Positions 34,078 through 44,235 of a stretch of 64,000 nucleotides of DNA are shown here, one piece after another. The translations under genes and the position numbers were made by a program. The notes under the pieces are model-generated. The model was not told the origin of the DNA, searched no databases, and saw only the letters and a list, made by a program, of their open reading frames with translations. The stretch comes from Enterobacter sp. C2 (GTDB lineage Bacteria; Pseudomonadota; Gammaproteobacteria; Enterobacterales; Enterobacteriaceae), in NCBI RefSeq assembly GCF_019880405.1, contig NZ_CP082269.1, positions 806,001 through 870,000 of the forward strand, read 5' to 3'. Each line of letters begins with the position of its first letter. Positions within the stretch are counted from its first letter, which is position 1.

Positions 34078-35445
34078 TCAGGAGTCTGGCGTGGCGCTAT
34101 CTTTCACAAACAGCGTAAGCTGATCGCCAGGCTGCAAGTTATCCGTACCGTCATTCCAGCGCATAACATCCTTAATATTTACGCCGTAATCTTTCGCAAT
34201 GCTGGAGAGCGAATCGCCTTTACGCACGCGATACTTAACGCTATCGCTGTTGCTGGCAAGACGCTGTGCGCTGCTGCCTGCGCCAACGGTCAGGCTCTGC
34301 CCAACCTTCAGGGTTGAACCGCGCAGGCTATTCCATTGCTGGAGATCCTTAGCGGTCACGCCCAGGCGTGAAGCAATACCGGAAAGCGTATCGCCAGAAC
34401 GTACCTTATAGCTGCGGCTGGTCAGCGGGGTGTTATCCGCCATCAGCGTCGGCTGTACGGCAGCGATTTCGCCCGAGGCCAGCGATTCACGCAGCTGATC
34501 GGCATGCTTCTGCGGCACCATTACATACTGTGGTCCACCAGAGCCCAGCGTCGAGCCCTTAACACCAGCGTTAAAGGTTTTCAGCTTGCTTACCGGTATG
34601 CCGGCCATATCCGCCAGCTGGCTCATGCCAACCGGACTGTTCAGCCGAACGCGAGCCAGCGCGCGGCTGTCGTCAGGCGTAGGCAGACGAACACCGTAGC
34701 GCTTGCTGTTCTTGAGAATGTCGCTCAAGGCCAGCATTTTTGGCACGTAAATTTTCGTTTCCTGAGGCAGTGAGAGCGACCAGAAATCGGTGGGTTTACC
34801 CCGCGATTTATTCGCTTTCATTGCCTTCATGACACGCCCTTCGCCGCTGTTATAGGCAGCTACCGTCAACAACCAGTCGCCGTCAAACATGCGGTTAAGA
34901 CGCTGCATCATGTCGAGTGCGGCCGTAGTTGATGCCACAACGTCACGACGCGCATCGTAAGTGCGAGTCTGTTTCAAACCGTAGTTGCGCCCCGTGCTCG
35001 GAATGATCTGCCAAATGCCTGCGGCATTGGCGCCAGACGTCGCGTGCGGGTTAAAAGCGCTCTCCACTATGGGTAGTAGTACCAGTTCCATAGGCATGTT
35101 ACGTTTCTTAACTTGCCCTGCTATCCAGTACATATACGGCTCTGCCCGTAAAGTTACATCGTGGAGATAGCTCTTGTTGCTTAAATACTTCTGTTTCTGT
35201 TCGCGAATCCGGTCATTTTCCGGAATTCCCATCTTTAGCTCGTCGCCAATGGCAGCCCACAAGTCCTGATCCTGCGCGAGGGATGTTCCATCGTCCATCC
35301 ACCGCGCCTGACTTGTAAACTGACCTGCTTCCCCTTGACTAGCTGCAGAAAGGCTCTGTGCGTGCTGTTGTACGTTGCCGTCGTGATTAGACGCCTGACA
35401 ACCCACGAGCAGGACAGAGGCGAGTAATATCGCTTGTGCCTTCAT
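34078..35445 (-). CDS. mltD: MltD membrane-bound lytic murein transglycosylase D
   Basis: Cleaves peptidoglycan to 1,6-anhydro-muropeptides. The 455-residue precursor has lipobox LVGC (Cys16). The SLT domain (about 105-235) has the catalytic Glu in PIVESAFNPHATS, followed by AAGIWQIIPSTGRNYGL and VAAYNSGEGRV. Two LysM peptidoglycan-binding repeats follow, at about 344-388 (YKVRSGDTLSGIASRLGV) and 403-447 (YRVRKGDSLSSIAKDYGV). gloB lies 73 bp upstream in the same direction. Confidence 0.97.
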   Translation of the reverse strand: MKAQAILLASVLLVGCQASNHDGNVQQHAQSLSAASQGEAGQFTSQARWMDDGTSLAQDQDLWAAIGDELKMGIPENDRIREQKQKYLSNKSYLHDVTLRAEPYMYWIAGQVKKRNMPMELVLLPIVESAFNPHATSGANAAGIWQIIPSTGRNYGLKQTRTYDARRDVVASTTAALDMMQRLNRMFDGDWLLTVAAYNSGEGRVMKAMKANKSRGKPTDFWSLSLPQETKIYVPKMLALSDILKNSKRYGVRLPTPDDSRALARVRLNSPVGMSQLADMAGIPVSKLKTFNAGVKGSTLGSGGPQYVMVPQKHADQLRESLASGEIAAVQPTLMADNTPLTSRSYKVRSGDTLSGIASRLGVTAKDLQQWNSLRGSTLKVGQSLTVGAGSSAQRLASNSDSVKYRVRKGDSLSSIAKDYGVNIKDVMRWNDGTDNLQPGDQLTLFVKDSATPDS

Positions 35446-35518
35446 GTGTGTGAGTCAATAGTTGCTTAAAAGACGAGCAATCATAACGGCGAAGGATCGA
35501 GATGACAAGTATGAAATT

Positions 35519-36274
35519 TCAGAAAGCGTCTTTCTTTGACCTCAACCATGCAAAACGGGTATTAGGCTGTTGCAAATTTGTCTCTTTAGCAATAACACTA
35601 ATCAAATCAGGATCTTCAGTGCGTAGAAAAACATTAATCCGGCGCTCATTTTCCAGCGTAACGGGCAGCGTTGGGTGGTTTTTTGCCCGTAACTGCTTCA
35701 CTTTATTAAGATAATCCTCAATAGCCGCGTCATCGGGAAGAATATGCTGGGCAAACTTCATATTCGTTAATGTATATTCATGCGCGCAACATATAACTGT
35801 TTCGCCGGGAAGTGCGTTAATTTTCTGAAAAGATTGATACATCTGATTCGCAGTACCTTCGAAAAGTCTGCCGCAACCGCCTGAAAACAGCGTGTCGCCG
35901 CAAAAAAGGTAAGGAATTGTGTAGTAAGAGAGGTGACCTAGCGTATGGCCCGGCGTTGCAAAAACAGAAAATTCGTAGCCCAAAAGAGTGAGCCTATCAC
36001 CCTCCACGACGCATTTCGTTGCCCCTTTATCTCGTGTCTCTTCCGGCCCATATACCACTACGTCCGGGAACTGCTGGCGGAGTTCTTTCACGCCGCCAAC
36101 GTGATCGTGATGGTGGTGAGTGAGCAGAATCGCTTTGGGCTGCCACTGGTTTTCTTGAATTGCCTTAAGCACCGGAGCCGCTTCGCCCGGATCGACAATC
36201 ACACAGTGACCTTCGTCATTGCTTAACACCCAGATGTAGTTATCCTGAAATGCGGGAATACTGTTAAGATTCAT
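35519..36274 (-). CDS. gloB: GloB hydroxyacylglutathione hydrolase (glyoxalase II)
   Basis: Hydrolyses S-D-lactoylglutathione to lactate and glutathione, finishing methylglyoxal detoxification. The 251-residue metallo-beta-lactamase-fold protein has the dinuclear metal motif [23 protein letters not shown] and [13 protein letters not shown]. Divergent from yafS with only 33 bp between the starts, so their promoters must overlap. Confidence 0.97.
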   Translation of the reverse strand: MNLNSIPAFQDNYIWVLSNDEGHCVIVDPGEAAPVLKAIQENQWQPKAILLTHHHHDHVGGVKELRQQFPDVVVYGPEETRDKGATKCVVEGDRLTLLGYEFSVFATPGHTLGHLSYYTIPYLFCGDTLFSGGCGRLFEGTANQMYQSFQKINALPGETVICCAHEYTLTNMKFAQHILPDDAAIEDYLNKVKQLRAKNHPTLPVTLENERRINVFLRTEDPDLISVIAKETNLQQPNTRFAWLRSKKDAF

Positions 36275-36307
36275 ATAATACCTCTCAAAGCGTAGCGGAA
36301 GGTTGTG

Positions 36308-37024
36308 ATGAAACCGGCAAGGATACCTCGAACGTTGTCAGCACCCGCCCACTGGGCTGAGTTTTCCCGCGGCGAATACTACCGCGAGGCGCTGGAACAG
36401 CAGCTTAAGCCCTGGTTCGCAAAAATCTACGGATTTCACCTGCTTAAGATTGGCAATCTCAGCGCGGAAATCAATGCCGAAAGCTGCGCTATCTCGCATC
36501 AGGTTAATGTCTCACTGCAGGGCGAGCCTGCGCAGGTCAGAGCCGATCCGCTGCATCTTCCCTTTGAGAATAAATCCGTGGACGCCTGCCTGCTAGCCCA
36601 TACCTTGAGCTGGTGCCAGGATCCCCATCGCCTGTTAAATGAGGCCGATCGCGTGTTGATTGATGATGGCTGGCTGATACTGAGCGGGTTTAACCCCGTC
36701 AGCCTGCTTGGATTGCGCAAGGCATTGCCCATCAAGCGTCGGTCAGCGGTCTACCGCAGCCGGATGTTTACCATGATGCGCCAGCTCGATTGGCTATCGC
36801 TGCTCAACTTCGAAGTTGTGCATCATAGCGGTTTTCAGGTGCTGCCCTGGACCCGGCAGGGGGGAAAAGTACTGACTACCCATCTGCCGGCGCTGGGCTG
36901 TATGCAGCTTATCGTTGCCCGCAAGCGGACTATCCCGCTAACGCTCAACCCGATGAAGCAGAGTAAAGCGAAAGCACGGGTGCCTCAGGCGGTTGGTGCA
37001 ACCCGTCAGTACCGCAAACCCTGA
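36308..37024 (+). CDS. yafS: YafS methyltransferase-like protein
   Basis: A 238-residue protein with a class I methyltransferase-like fold: [21 protein letters not shown] and [19 protein letters not shown] are recognisable post-motif I and post-motif II segments, while the glycine-rich motif I is poorly conserved, so activity is uncertain. I chose ATG at 36308; GTG at 36305 directly upstream is also in frame. The C-terminus is basic. The stop (37022-37024) directly abuts the rnhA stop on the other strand. Confidence 0.9.
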   Translation: MKPARIPRTLSAPAHWAEFSRGEYYREALEQQLKPWFAKIYGFHLLKIGNLSAEINAESCAISHQVNVSLQGEPAQVRADPLHLPFENKSVDACLLAHTLSWCQDPHRLLNEADRVLIDDGWLILSGFNPVSLLGLRKALPIKRRSAVYRSRMFTMMRQLDWLSLLNFEVVHHSGFQVLPWTRQGGKVLTTHLPALGCMQLIVARKRTIPLTLNPMKQSKAKARVPQAVGATRQYRKP

Positions 37025-37492
37025 TTAGCTCTCGGGCTGATAGCCCACGTCTTCCTGAGTTGGATTCATGGCTGCGCTACGGGCCAGCTCGTCGCAGCGT
37101 TCGTTTTCCGGATGGCCCGCGTGGCCTTTAACCCACTCCCAGCGGATCTGATGCTGGCTGAGTGCCGCATCCAGCCGCTTCCAGAGATCGACATTCTTCA
37201 CCGGTTTCTTATCGGCCGTTTTCCAGCCGCGCTTTTTCCAGTTGTGGATCCACTGGGTGATCCCCTGGCGGACGTACTGGCTATCGGTGCTCAGCACCAC
37301 TTCGCAGTGCTCTTTCAGCGCCTCAAGAGAGACGATGGCCGCCATCAGCTCCATCCGGTTATTGGTCGTAAGACGATATCCTTCGCTGAAGGTTCTTTCA
37401 TGCTGCTGATAGCGTAAAATAGCACCGTAGCCGCCTGGCCCTGGGTTCCCTAAGCAAGATCCATCGGTGAAAATTTCTACCTGTTTGAGCAT
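37025..37492 (-). CDS. rnhA: RnhA ribonuclease HI
   Basis: Degrades the RNA strand of RNA:DNA hybrids. The 155-residue protein has the catalytic acidic residues in [17 protein letters not shown] (Asp10), [10 protein letters not shown] (Glu48) and LSTDSQYV (Asp70), and His124/Asp134 near [17 protein letters not shown]. Start ATG at 37492; the frame stays open well upstream but that part overlaps dnaQ on the other strand and is not coding. Head-to-head with dnaQ (63 bp apart), a pairing conserved in enterobacteria. Confidence 0.97.
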   Translation of the reverse strand: MLKQVEIFTDGSCLGNPGPGGYGAILRYQQHERTFSEGYRLTTNNRMELMAAIVSLEALKEHCEVVLSTDSQYVRQGITQWIHNWKKRGWKTADKKPVKNVDLWKRLDAALSQHQIRWEWVKGHAGHPENERCDELARSAAMNPTQEDVGYQPES

Positions 37493-37555
37493 CTCTGGTA
37501 GACTTCCTGTAGTTGAAATCGACGTAAAACGACAAGTCTGACATAAATGACCGCT
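37493..37555. promoter_or_regulatory. Shared divergent promoter region of rnhA and dnaQ
   Basis: Only 63 bp separate the two starts, so the promoters overlap each other or the opposite coding sequence. Exact -35/-10 elements were not assigned. Confidence 0.55.
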
Positions 37556-38287
37556 ATGAGCACTGCAATTACACGACAGATCGTCCTTGATACAGAAACC
37601 ACCGGTATGAACCAGATCGGTGCCCACTATGAAGGACATAAGATTATTGAAATCGGCGCGGTAGAGGTGATCAACCGCCGCCTGACCGGCAATAACTTCC
37701 ACGTCTACCTTAAGCCGGATCGGCTGGTGGATCCGGAAGCCTTTGGCGTGCACGGGATTGCAGATGAGTTTTTGCTGGATAAGCCATTGTTCAGCGACGT
37801 CGCCGATGAGTTTATCGACTACATTCGCGGCGCTGAGCTGGTGATCCACAACGCATCGTTTGATATTGGCTTTATGGACTATGAGTTCAGCAAGCTGAAC
37901 CGGGGCATTCCTAAAACGGACACCTTCTGCAAGGTGACCGATAGCCTGGCGATGGCAAGGAAGATGTTCCCCGGCAAGCGCAACAGCCTTGATGCCCTCT
38001 GCTCACGCTATGAGATAGATAACAGCAAGCGAACGCTGCACGGGGCGCTGCTCGATGCCCAGATCCTCGCTGACGTCTTCTTAATGATGACGGGCGGGCA
38101 GACTGCTATGGCGTTCTCCATCGAAGGGGAGAATCAGCAGGCGCAGGGCGAGGCCACTATTCAGCGCGTTGTGCGTCGGGCCAATTCGCTTCGCGTGGTG
38201 TTAGCCAGCGATGAAGAGGTGATGGCGCATGAGTCGCGTCTCGATCTGGTACAAAAGAAGGGCGGTTCTTGCCTGTGGCGAGCCTGA
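37556..38287 (+). CDS. dnaQ: DnaQ DNA polymerase III epsilon subunit (proofreading)
   Basis: 3'-5' exonuclease of the replicative polymerase. The 243-residue protein has Exo I (VLDTETTGM), Exo II ([15 protein letters not shown]) and Exo III ([13 protein letters not shown]), the DEDDh set, and a C-terminal segment ending [10 protein letters not shown] that binds DnaE. Start MSTAITRQ at 37556; an upstream in-frame ATG three codons earlier is less like the family start. Followed by tRNA-Asp, as in E. coli (aspV). Confidence 0.97.
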   Translation: MSTAITRQIVLDTETTGMNQIGAHYEGHKIIEIGAVEVINRRLTGNNFHVYLKPDRLVDPEAFGVHGIADEFLLDKPLFSDVADEFIDYIRGAELVIHNASFDIGFMDYEFSKLNRGIPKTDTFCKVTDSLAMARKMFPGKRNSLDALCSRYEIDNSKRTLHGALLDAQILADVFLMMTGGQTAMAFSIEGENQQAQGEATIQRVVRRANSLRVVLASDEEVMAHESRLDLVQKKGGSCLWRA

Positions 38288-38419
38288 AACCTCTTGTTTT
38301 GCGGATAAAAACAGCGCCCGGGCGATTTTTGCAGCAAACGATGCAAAAGCCGTGAAAAAGCGTTGACGGCGTGCGAGGCAATACGTAATATTCGCCTCGT
38401 TCCCAAGGGAACACAACGC

Positions 38420-38496
38420 GGAGCGGTAGTTCAGTCGGTTAGAATACCTGCCTGTCACGCAGGGGGTCGCGGGTTCGAGTCCCGTCCGTTCCGCCA
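38420..38496 (+). tRNA. aspV: tRNA-Asp (GTC anticodon), second copy
   Basis: 77 nt, identical to the copy at 29427-29503 and in the same orientation, 8,993 bp apart. Follows dnaQ and is followed by a strong terminator and an AT-rich foreign-looking gene. Confidence 0.97.
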
Positions 38497-38532
38497 CTAT
38501 TCAGTTCATAGAATAAAACATTCTGTGAATAG

Positions 38533-38565
38533 ACAAAAAAACCACCTTTACGGTGGTTTTTTTGT
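38533..38565 (+). terminator. Terminator after tRNA-Asp
   Basis: AAAAACCACC, a TTTAC loop and GGTGGTTTTTTTG form a stem with a long T-run. Immediately before it, TTCATAGAAT and ATTCTGTGAA form another weak hairpin. Confidence 0.9.
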
Positions 38566-38670
38566 TTTCATCGTCAAAACGAGCGTAGCATAGGATCTTT
38601 CATCAGATTTTACATGTTGCTCAACAAGAGAAATGCTCAGTCAACCATACACGGACTCGTAGAGGTTTCT

Positions 38671-40593
38671 ATGTGGAATATTTTGAAGGTGGCGGGTAGC
38701 TTACATAACGATAAATACAGATCTGATATAGATGGCATTCGCGCCCTTGCTGTTTTACTTGTTGTGATTTGTCATGCTTTTCCTGAATGGTTTCCGAAGG
38801 GCTTTATTGGCGTTGATATCTTTTTCGTTATATCCGGATTTCTCATCTCTTCTATTCTTATCAAAGACGCCGAAAATAATAAGTTTTCCATAAAAAGATT
38901 CTACCAACGGCGCATTCGCAGGATCGCACCAGCCTTAATTACTGTATTACTCTCTACGCTGATGTTAAGCTGGTGGTGTCTGTTTAAACCTGAGTATTTA
39001 TCGTTAGGTAAACATTTTATCGCCTCGCTGCTTTTTTCGGAAAATTTTTTACTCTGGAGCGAGGTCAGCTATTTTGATATCGCTGCTGAATTAAAACCGA
39101 CGCTACACCTGTGGAGTTTAGCCGTAGAGGAGCAGTTTTATATTGTTTGGCCGATAATTATATATCTGGCATATAGGATGCGCTGGAATCTACTCTATGC
39201 TTGCTTAATAATGACGGTGCTATCGTTTATATTAAATACGTATCATGTCCATCATAATCCAACTGCCGCCTATTACTCGCCGTTAGAGCGCTCCTGGGAG
39301 CTTATGGTTGGCGCTATACTCGCCATCGTTCAGCATCGCTATCCAAATGCGTTAAGCAAGTTTAAAAATGGGCAGTCTGCGCTTGGTGTAGTGTTTATTA
39401 TCGTTGGGCTGGTAGTCATCAAGCCTGCTCGTTTTCCTGGCGCCGCCGCGTTACTCCCTACTTTGGGCACCTTTTTCCTGCTTTCAGCCGGCAGTAAGAG
39501 TTGGATCAATAGAAACATTCTCTCTTTATCCCCTGTGGTTTGGCTCGGTTTTATCAGCTACCCGCTCTACTTATGGCACTGGCCTCTGCTAAGTTTAACG
39601 AGGATCACCTTTGGCCCATTAACTGCGTTAAATGCTTCCCTCTGCCTTATCGTGTCTGTTCTTGCAGCTTTTTTAACCGTTGTTATAGTTGAAGTACCGG
39701 CCAGGCGATCTCAGGCCCCTGTAAAATGGCTATTGATCATGCTTGCATTTATTTTTGCGTTATCAATCATGGTTGCTACGGGTAGCCTGACGCCGAGAAT
39801 AAAAAGCAATGCCATTCCTACAAAAAATGAGTGGGCATTCCTGGAAGATAGTCTAGAAAAAAAATATGACAACTCGACGGGAGAGTATACGTTAGGCAAA
39901 GGTGTACATGACATTATCTTTATCGGAGATTCGCATGTGGCGCAATATGCTCCTTACCTTGATAAAAAGCTTAGTGAAATGAACCAGTCCGCGAGCCTTT
40001 ACGTCGGTGGGGGGTGTATTCCGATAGTCGGTGTAAGCACAACGGCGACGTTTAGAAAAACATGCGCGAATATGATTAAAAGTGCCTTTAACGAGGCCAG
40101 TAACGATCGCTACAAAACTGTCGTTATTGGTGGGGCATGGAATCGGTATTTTCTTGCCCAAGATGAACTAAGCCGCGATTATCTTTATAAAGATAATTAT
40201 ATCAATACTGGCAAAGGAATGGATTTAGCCCTGTCCAGATTGCAAGAAGATATTGTGCATCTGCAGAATCTGCACAAAAATGTTGTTCTGATATTAGATA
40301 ATCCAAAGCAGTCTTATTTTTTGACCGATAGAAACAGACTGGTTTTGCAGATAAAAAATGGGATGGTAGCGCCAAGAAATAAAGAGCATAGGAAGCTTAA
40401 CGAATATTTGAAAAGCTACTTTATGCGGCTAGGGGTAAGAGTAATTAATCCTGCAGAAAGCGTATGCGGTGACAATACGGTTTGTTACATAACAGATGCC
40501 TATGGGAATATTATTTATAAAGACACCGATCACTTCAACCCTGACTGGATTGTTAATAATGGCGGTTTCTTAGGGCCTATATGGCAGCGTTAA
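38671..40593 (+). CDS. OafA/YrhL-type membrane O-acyltransferase with SGNH domain
   Basis: A 640-residue protein that probably acylates a surface polysaccharide such as O-antigen. The N-terminal acyltransferase-3 domain (about 15-350) starts YRSDIDGIRALAVLLVVICH and has about ten membrane helices, with the RRIRRIAPAL and LHLWSLAVEEQFY motifs. The C-terminal periplasmic SGNH domain has Ser421 in FIGDSHVAQYAP and the DxxH pair Asp618/His621. I chose ATG 38671 (AGAGG 5 bases upstream) over ATG 38614, which lacks a ribosome site. It is AT-rich relative to its neighbours, alone, and 3' of a tRNA, so probably acquired. The acceptor glycan is unknown, and no O-antigen genes are adjacent. Confidence 0.9.
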   Translation: MWNILKVAGSLHNDKYRSDIDGIRALAVLLVVICHAFPEWFPKGFIGVDIFFVISGFLISSILIKDAENNKFSIKRFYQRRIRRIAPALITVLLSTLMLSWWCLFKPEYLSLGKHFIASLLFSENFLLWSEVSYFDIAAELKPTLHLWSLAVEEQFYIVWPIIIYLAYRMRWNLLYACLIMTVLSFILNTYHVHHNPTAAYYSPLERSWELMVGAILAIVQHRYPNALSKFKNGQSALGVVFIIVGLVVIKPARFPGAAALLPTLGTFFLLSAGSKSWINRNILSLSPVVWLGFISYPLYLWHWPLLSLTRITFGPLTALNASLCLIVSVLAAFLTVVIVEVPARRSQAPVKWLLIMLAFIFALSIMVATGSLTPRIKSNAIPTKNEWAFLEDSLEKKYDNSTGEYTLGKGVHDIIFIGDSHVAQYAPYLDKKLSEMNQSASLYVGGGCIPIVGVSTTATFRKTCANMIKSAFNEASNDRYKTVVIGGAWNRYFLAQDELSRDYLYKDNYINTGKGMDLALSRLQEDIVHLQNLHKNVVLILDNPKQSYFLTDRNRLVLQIKNGMVAPRNKEHRKLNEYLKSYFMRLGVRVINPAESVCGDNTVCYITDAYGNIIYKDTDHFNPDWIVNNGGFLGPIWQR

Positions 40594-40656
40594 GACTTCT
40601 TCTACGGAGCTTGTGAGACTCAGTTGCAGCCGCCCGTAGAACCGGGCAGCTGTCAT

Positions 40657-41427
40657 TCACCCCAGCATAAAGGGATCGGCATCCTGCCAGGCCGGGAACT
40701 TTTCGCGATAATCTTTCAGTGCGGCCAGCGACAGCTCGGCATCGATACGTGTCGCCTGATGCGGCTCGGCGGTAGCGAGGATCTCACCCTGTGGGCTGAC
40801 AATTCGGCTGTCGCCGCGATAGTGATGCCCGTTGCCGTCGGTGCCGACGCGGTTACAGCCCGCAACATAGGCCTGGTTCTCAATGGCCCGTGCCACCAGC
40901 AGCGCCTGCCAGTGCAGCGAACGCGGCGCAGGCCAGTTAGCTACGTACAGGGCGAGGTCATAGTCGTTGCGGTTGCGTGACCAGACCGGGAAACGCAGGT
41001 CGTAGCAGACCAGAGGCAGAATGCGCCAGCCACGCCACTCAAAGACCACGCGCTCGGTCCCGGCTTCATAGTAGTCATGCTCATCGGCCATGCGAAACAG
41101 ATGACGCTTATCATAGCTATGCACCTTGCCCTCCGGCTCAACCAGCAGGAAGCGGTTTACCGGCCCGCGCTCGCTCTGCAGCGCAGCGCTACCGGCAACC
41201 AGGGCATTCGTCTGCTGCGCTTTGGTCTGCATCCATGCAACTACTTCACTCTGCGGCAGCGACTGCTGCGCGGCCTGCATAGCAAAACCCGTCGTGAACA
41301 TCTCCGGCAGAACGATAACGTCGCGCCCGGTAATCGTTTCCAGTTGGCGATCGAAGTGCCGCAGATTAGCCGGGCCATCCATCCAGACCAGCGGCTGTTG
41401 CAACAGCGTAATTTTAAAACCAGGCAC
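40657..41427 (-). CDS. yafV: YafV omega-amidase (nitrilase superfamily)
   Basis: Carbon-nitrogen hydrolase of the Nit2 branch, likely hydrolysing alpha-ketoglutaramate or similar monoamides. The 256-residue protein carries the Glu-Lys-Cys catalytic triad in VLPEMFTTGFAM, YDKRHLFRM and PLVCYDLRFP. I chose GTG at 41427 (VPGFKITLLQQ...), with GGGAG about 8 bases upstream and a length equal to E. coli; longer in-frame starts give no family similarity. Lies on the minus strand downstream of fadE, separated by a terminator. Confidence 0.93.
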   Translation of the reverse strand: MPGFKITLLQQPLVWMDGPANLRHFDRQLETITGRDVIVLPEMFTTGFAMQAAQQSLPQSEVVAWMQTKAQQTNALVAGSAALQSERGPVNRFLLVEPEGKVHSYDKRHLFRMADEHDYYEAGTERVVFEWRGWRILPLVCYDLRFPVWSRNRNDYDLALYVANWPAPRSLHWQALLVARAIENQAYVAGCNRVGTDGNGHHYRGDSRIVSPQGEILATAEPHQATRIDAELSLAALKDYREKFPAWQDADPFMLG

Positions 41428-41490
41428 GATGAGTCTCCCCATTTTTGTAGCGTCCGAACACTCTACCACGGCAAAACGTGAATGTGTGGC

Positions 41491-41518
41491 AATAAAAAAC
41501 CCTGCCCGGAGGCAGGGT
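41491..41518 (-). terminator. Intrinsic terminator downstream of fadE
   Basis: On the minus strand ACCCTGCC and GGCAGGGT form an 8-bp stem with a 4-nt loop, followed by TTTTTTATT. Confidence 0.85.
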
Positions 41519-41538
41519 CGGTTGCAGCACAGATAACG

Positions 41539-43998
41539 TTACGCGGCTTCGATTTTACGCACTTTTTCCGGCAGCATAGGGAGCAGGGGCTTGACCGGCT
41601 GGGTAGCCAGCGCGTCTGCCTCAAAATCATCCACGTTGATACTGCGCAGGCGGCTCTCTTCGGCTTTGGTCAGGATCCGCGCTTCGTCAGCACTGATGAT
41701 CCCTTTATCCAGCGCCTCTTTAGCCAGCGTATCCAGACGGGTAAACGGCAGGTTCTTACCGAACTCTTTACAGATGCGCTGGTGGATCGGATCCGCAGCC
41801 ATCACGTCCAGTAGAGCGTCTTCCAGCAGGCCGACAGGGTTATGCTCGCTGGCGGTCAGGTACTGACCGCGGCCAATGCGGGATCGGGTAGCACACGGCG
41901 TTTGCAGAATCTTCGCCACCGCATGGTCCAGCCTGTCCGACGGGGCAAGGTAGTGACGCCCGGTAGGGAAGATGGTGGCGCGGAGCAGGGCGGCAACGCC
42001 ACGGTTCGGGAAGTTTGCCAGCAGGTCGTCCATCGCTTGCTCAGCCTTGTAGAGCGCATCCTGCACGCCCCAGTGGACCAGCGGCAGATCGGCTTCGTGA
42101 CGGCCTTCATCGTCGTAGCGTTTCAGCGTCGCGCTGGCGAGGAAGATCTGGCTCAGAATATCCCCCAGACGTGCCGAGATGCGTTCCCGACGTTTCAGGC
42201 TGCCGCCCAACACCGCCATCGAGACATCCGACAGCATCGCCAGGTTGGCGCTCATGCGATTAAGGTGCTGATAGTAGCGGCGGGTCGCATCCCCGGTTGG
42301 CGTGCTGCTGGTCAGGCCGCGAGTCAGGCCAAGCCAGAAGCTGCGCACCGTGTTGCTGCCCACGTGGCCGATGTGTTTGAACAGCAGCTTATCGAAAGCG
42401 TTAAGATCGTTGCTCTGAGCAGCGGCCATCTCATCCAGGACGTAAGGGTGGCAGCGGATCGCCCCTTGGCCGAAGATCATCATGCTGCGCGTAAGGATGT
42501 TGGCCCCTTCCACGGTGATAGCGATCGGTGCGCCCTGGTAGTTGCGGGCAAGGAAGTTGCCCTCACCGAGCATAATACCTTTGCCGCCAGCGATATCCAT
42601 GGCATCAATAATCGACTGCTGCCCACGGTGGGTACAGTGATATTTGACGATAGCAGAGAGCACCGCGGGTTTTTCACCAAGCACGATGGCGTAGGTGATC
42701 AGCGACGCGGCAGCATCCATTACATAGGCGTTACCGGCAATGCGTGCCAGCGGCTCCTCGATGCCCTCCATCTTGCCAATGGCGATACGGAACTGGCGAC
42801 GAATGTGAGCATAAGCGCCGATACCCATTGCAGCCGACTTCAGACCCCCCGTAGAGTTGGACGGCAGGGTAATGCCACGGCCTACCGACAGGCACTCCAC
42901 TAGCATCCGCCAGCCCTGACCGGCCATTTTTGGCCCGCCAATGATGTAGTCAATCGGTACAAAGATATCCTGTCCGCGGGTCGGACCGTTCTGGAACGGC
43001 ACGTTAAGCGGGAAGTGGCGACGGCCAATCTCCACGCCGGGCGTGTTGGTAGGGATCAGCGCACAGGTAATGCCCAGCTCTTCGTCGCCGCCCAGTAGTT
43101 TTTCCGGGTCGGAGAGTTTAAACGCCAGGCCCAGCACGGTCGCGATGGGGGCCAGGGTGATATAACGTTTGTTCCAGGTCAGGCGCATGCCGAGTACCTG
43201 CTCACCCTGCCACTCGCCCATGCAGACGACACCGGTATCCGGGATAGCACCAGCATCGGAACCCGCTTCCGGGCTGGTCAGCGCAAAGCAAGGGATCTCA
43301 TCCCCACGAGCCAGGCGCGGCAGGTAATGGTTTTTCTGCTCTTCGGTACCGTAGTGTTGCAGCAATTCGCCTGGGCCTAAGGAGTTAGGCACGCCGACGG
43401 TGATGGCCAGAATACCAGAGACGCCAGAGAGCTTCTGCAGCACGCGAGACTGGGCATAGGCCGAGAACTCAAGGCCGCCGTACTCTTTTTTGATGATCAT
43501 CGCAAAGAAGCGGTGCTCTTTCAGATACGCCCACAGTTCGGGAGGCAGGTCGGCCATCTCATGGGTGATCTGAAAATCATTCGCCATGCGGCAGGCTTCT
43601 TCCACCGGCCCGTCAATAAACGCCTGCTCTTCGGCTGTCAGGCGCGGCTGCGGATAGCTATGCAGCTTTTTCCAGTCCGGATTACCCCGGAACAGATCGC
43701 CTTCCCACCAGGTGGTTCCGGCGTCAATGGCCTCTTTCTCGGTGCGCGACATCGGCGGCATCACCTTGCGGAAGCCACGAAATGCCGGGGCGGAGATCAT
43801 CGATTTACGCATCGCGGGCAGATTGAACGGCACCAGGATAATGGCGAGCGGTACCAGCACCCAGATAGACCACAGGCCGGAAACGCCGAGCGCGGCGGTC
43901 CAGGCCAGCAGGATCAGGCTACTTAAAAACAGGCTGACGCGATGGTAGAACAGCGCGCCAATCAGTACGACGGTTGCGATAAGACTCAAAATCATCAT
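41539..43998 (-). CDS. fadE: FadE acyl-CoA dehydrogenase
   Basis: First oxidation of fatty acid beta-oxidation (acyl-CoA to trans-2-enoyl-CoA, FAD-dependent). The roughly 819-residue protein has two N-terminal membrane segments (1-50), an acyl-CoA dehydrogenase core with [31 protein letters not shown] FAD segment and [17 protein letters not shown], and the long C-terminal region specific to the FadE family. I chose the [10 protein letters not shown] start (43998), as in E. coli; an ATG two codons upstream (44004) is possible. A FadR-type palindrome lies just upstream. Confidence 0.96.
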   Translation of the reverse strand: MMILSLIATVVLIGALFYHRVSLFLSSLILLAWTAALGVSGLWSIWVLVPLAIILVPFNLPAMRKSMISAPAFRGFRKVMPPMSRTEKEAIDAGTTWWEGDLFRGNPDWKKLHSYPQPRLTAEEQAFIDGPVEEACRMANDFQITHEMADLPPELWAYLKEHRFFAMIIKKEYGGLEFSAYAQSRVLQKLSGVSGILAITVGVPNSLGPGELLQHYGTEEQKNHYLPRLARGDEIPCFALTSPEAGSDAGAIPDTGVVCMGEWQGEQVLGMRLTWNKRYITLAPIATVLGLAFKLSDPEKLLGGDEELGITCALIPTNTPGVEIGRRHFPLNVPFQNGPTRGQDIFVPIDYIIGGPKMAGQGWRMLVECLSVGRGITLPSNSTGGLKSAAMGIGAYAHIRRQFRIAIGKMEGIEEPLARIAGNAYVMDAAASLITYAIVLGEKPAVLSAIVKYHCTHRGQQSIIDAMDIAGGKGIMLGEGNFLARNYQGAPIAITVEGANILTRSMMIFGQGAIRCHPYVLDEMAAAQSNDLNAFDKLLFKHIGHVGSNTVRSFWLGLTRGLTSSTPTGDATRRYYQHLNRMSANLAMLSDVSMAVLGGSLKRRERISARLGDILSQIFLASATLKRYDDEGRHEADLPLVHWGVQDALYKAEQAMDDLLANFPNRGVAALLRATIFPTGRHYLAPSDRLDHAVAKILQTPCATRSRIGRGQYLTASEHNPVGLLEDALLDVMAADPIHQRICKEFGKNLPFTRLDTLAKEALDKGIISADEARILTKAEESRLRSINVDDFEADALATQPVKPLLPMLPEKVRKIEAA

Positions 43999-44021
43999 AA
44001 ACATTTGCTCCCTGGCTTGTA

Positions 44022-44038
44022 GGAGGTCTGACCACTTA
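44022..44038 (-). promoter_or_regulatory. Putative FadR operator upstream of fadE
   Basis: AGGTCTGACCA at 44024-44034 contains the GGTC-N-GACC palindromic core of FadR sites and lies 25 bp from the fadE start, where FadR would repress in the absence of long-chain acyl-CoA. Core match only; flanks are partial. Confidence 0.55.
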
Positions 44039-44235
44039 GGATGTTATTGTTGTAGTGGATGCGACTATATTTAGCAATGTGTTTACAAAGTAATTACAAC
44101 CTGGTTCACATTGTTGATGATGATGAGAGCACGGATACCTAAAACGCCCGGTGATAAGTGTGGCTTTAGCTTCTCGCGTGTGGTGCTATCCGGTAAACTG
44201 CGCACGTAAAATTTATCTATTCTGAAGGACATCTT

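Noticed and set aside
38614..38670. Upstream start for the acyltransferase
   Set aside because: No ribosome site; ATG 38671 has AGAGG at the right spacing and leads directly into the family N-terminus.
41842..42903. 353-codon plus-strand frame opposite fadE
   Set aside because: Antisense shadow of the FadE core; fadE itself is unambiguous.
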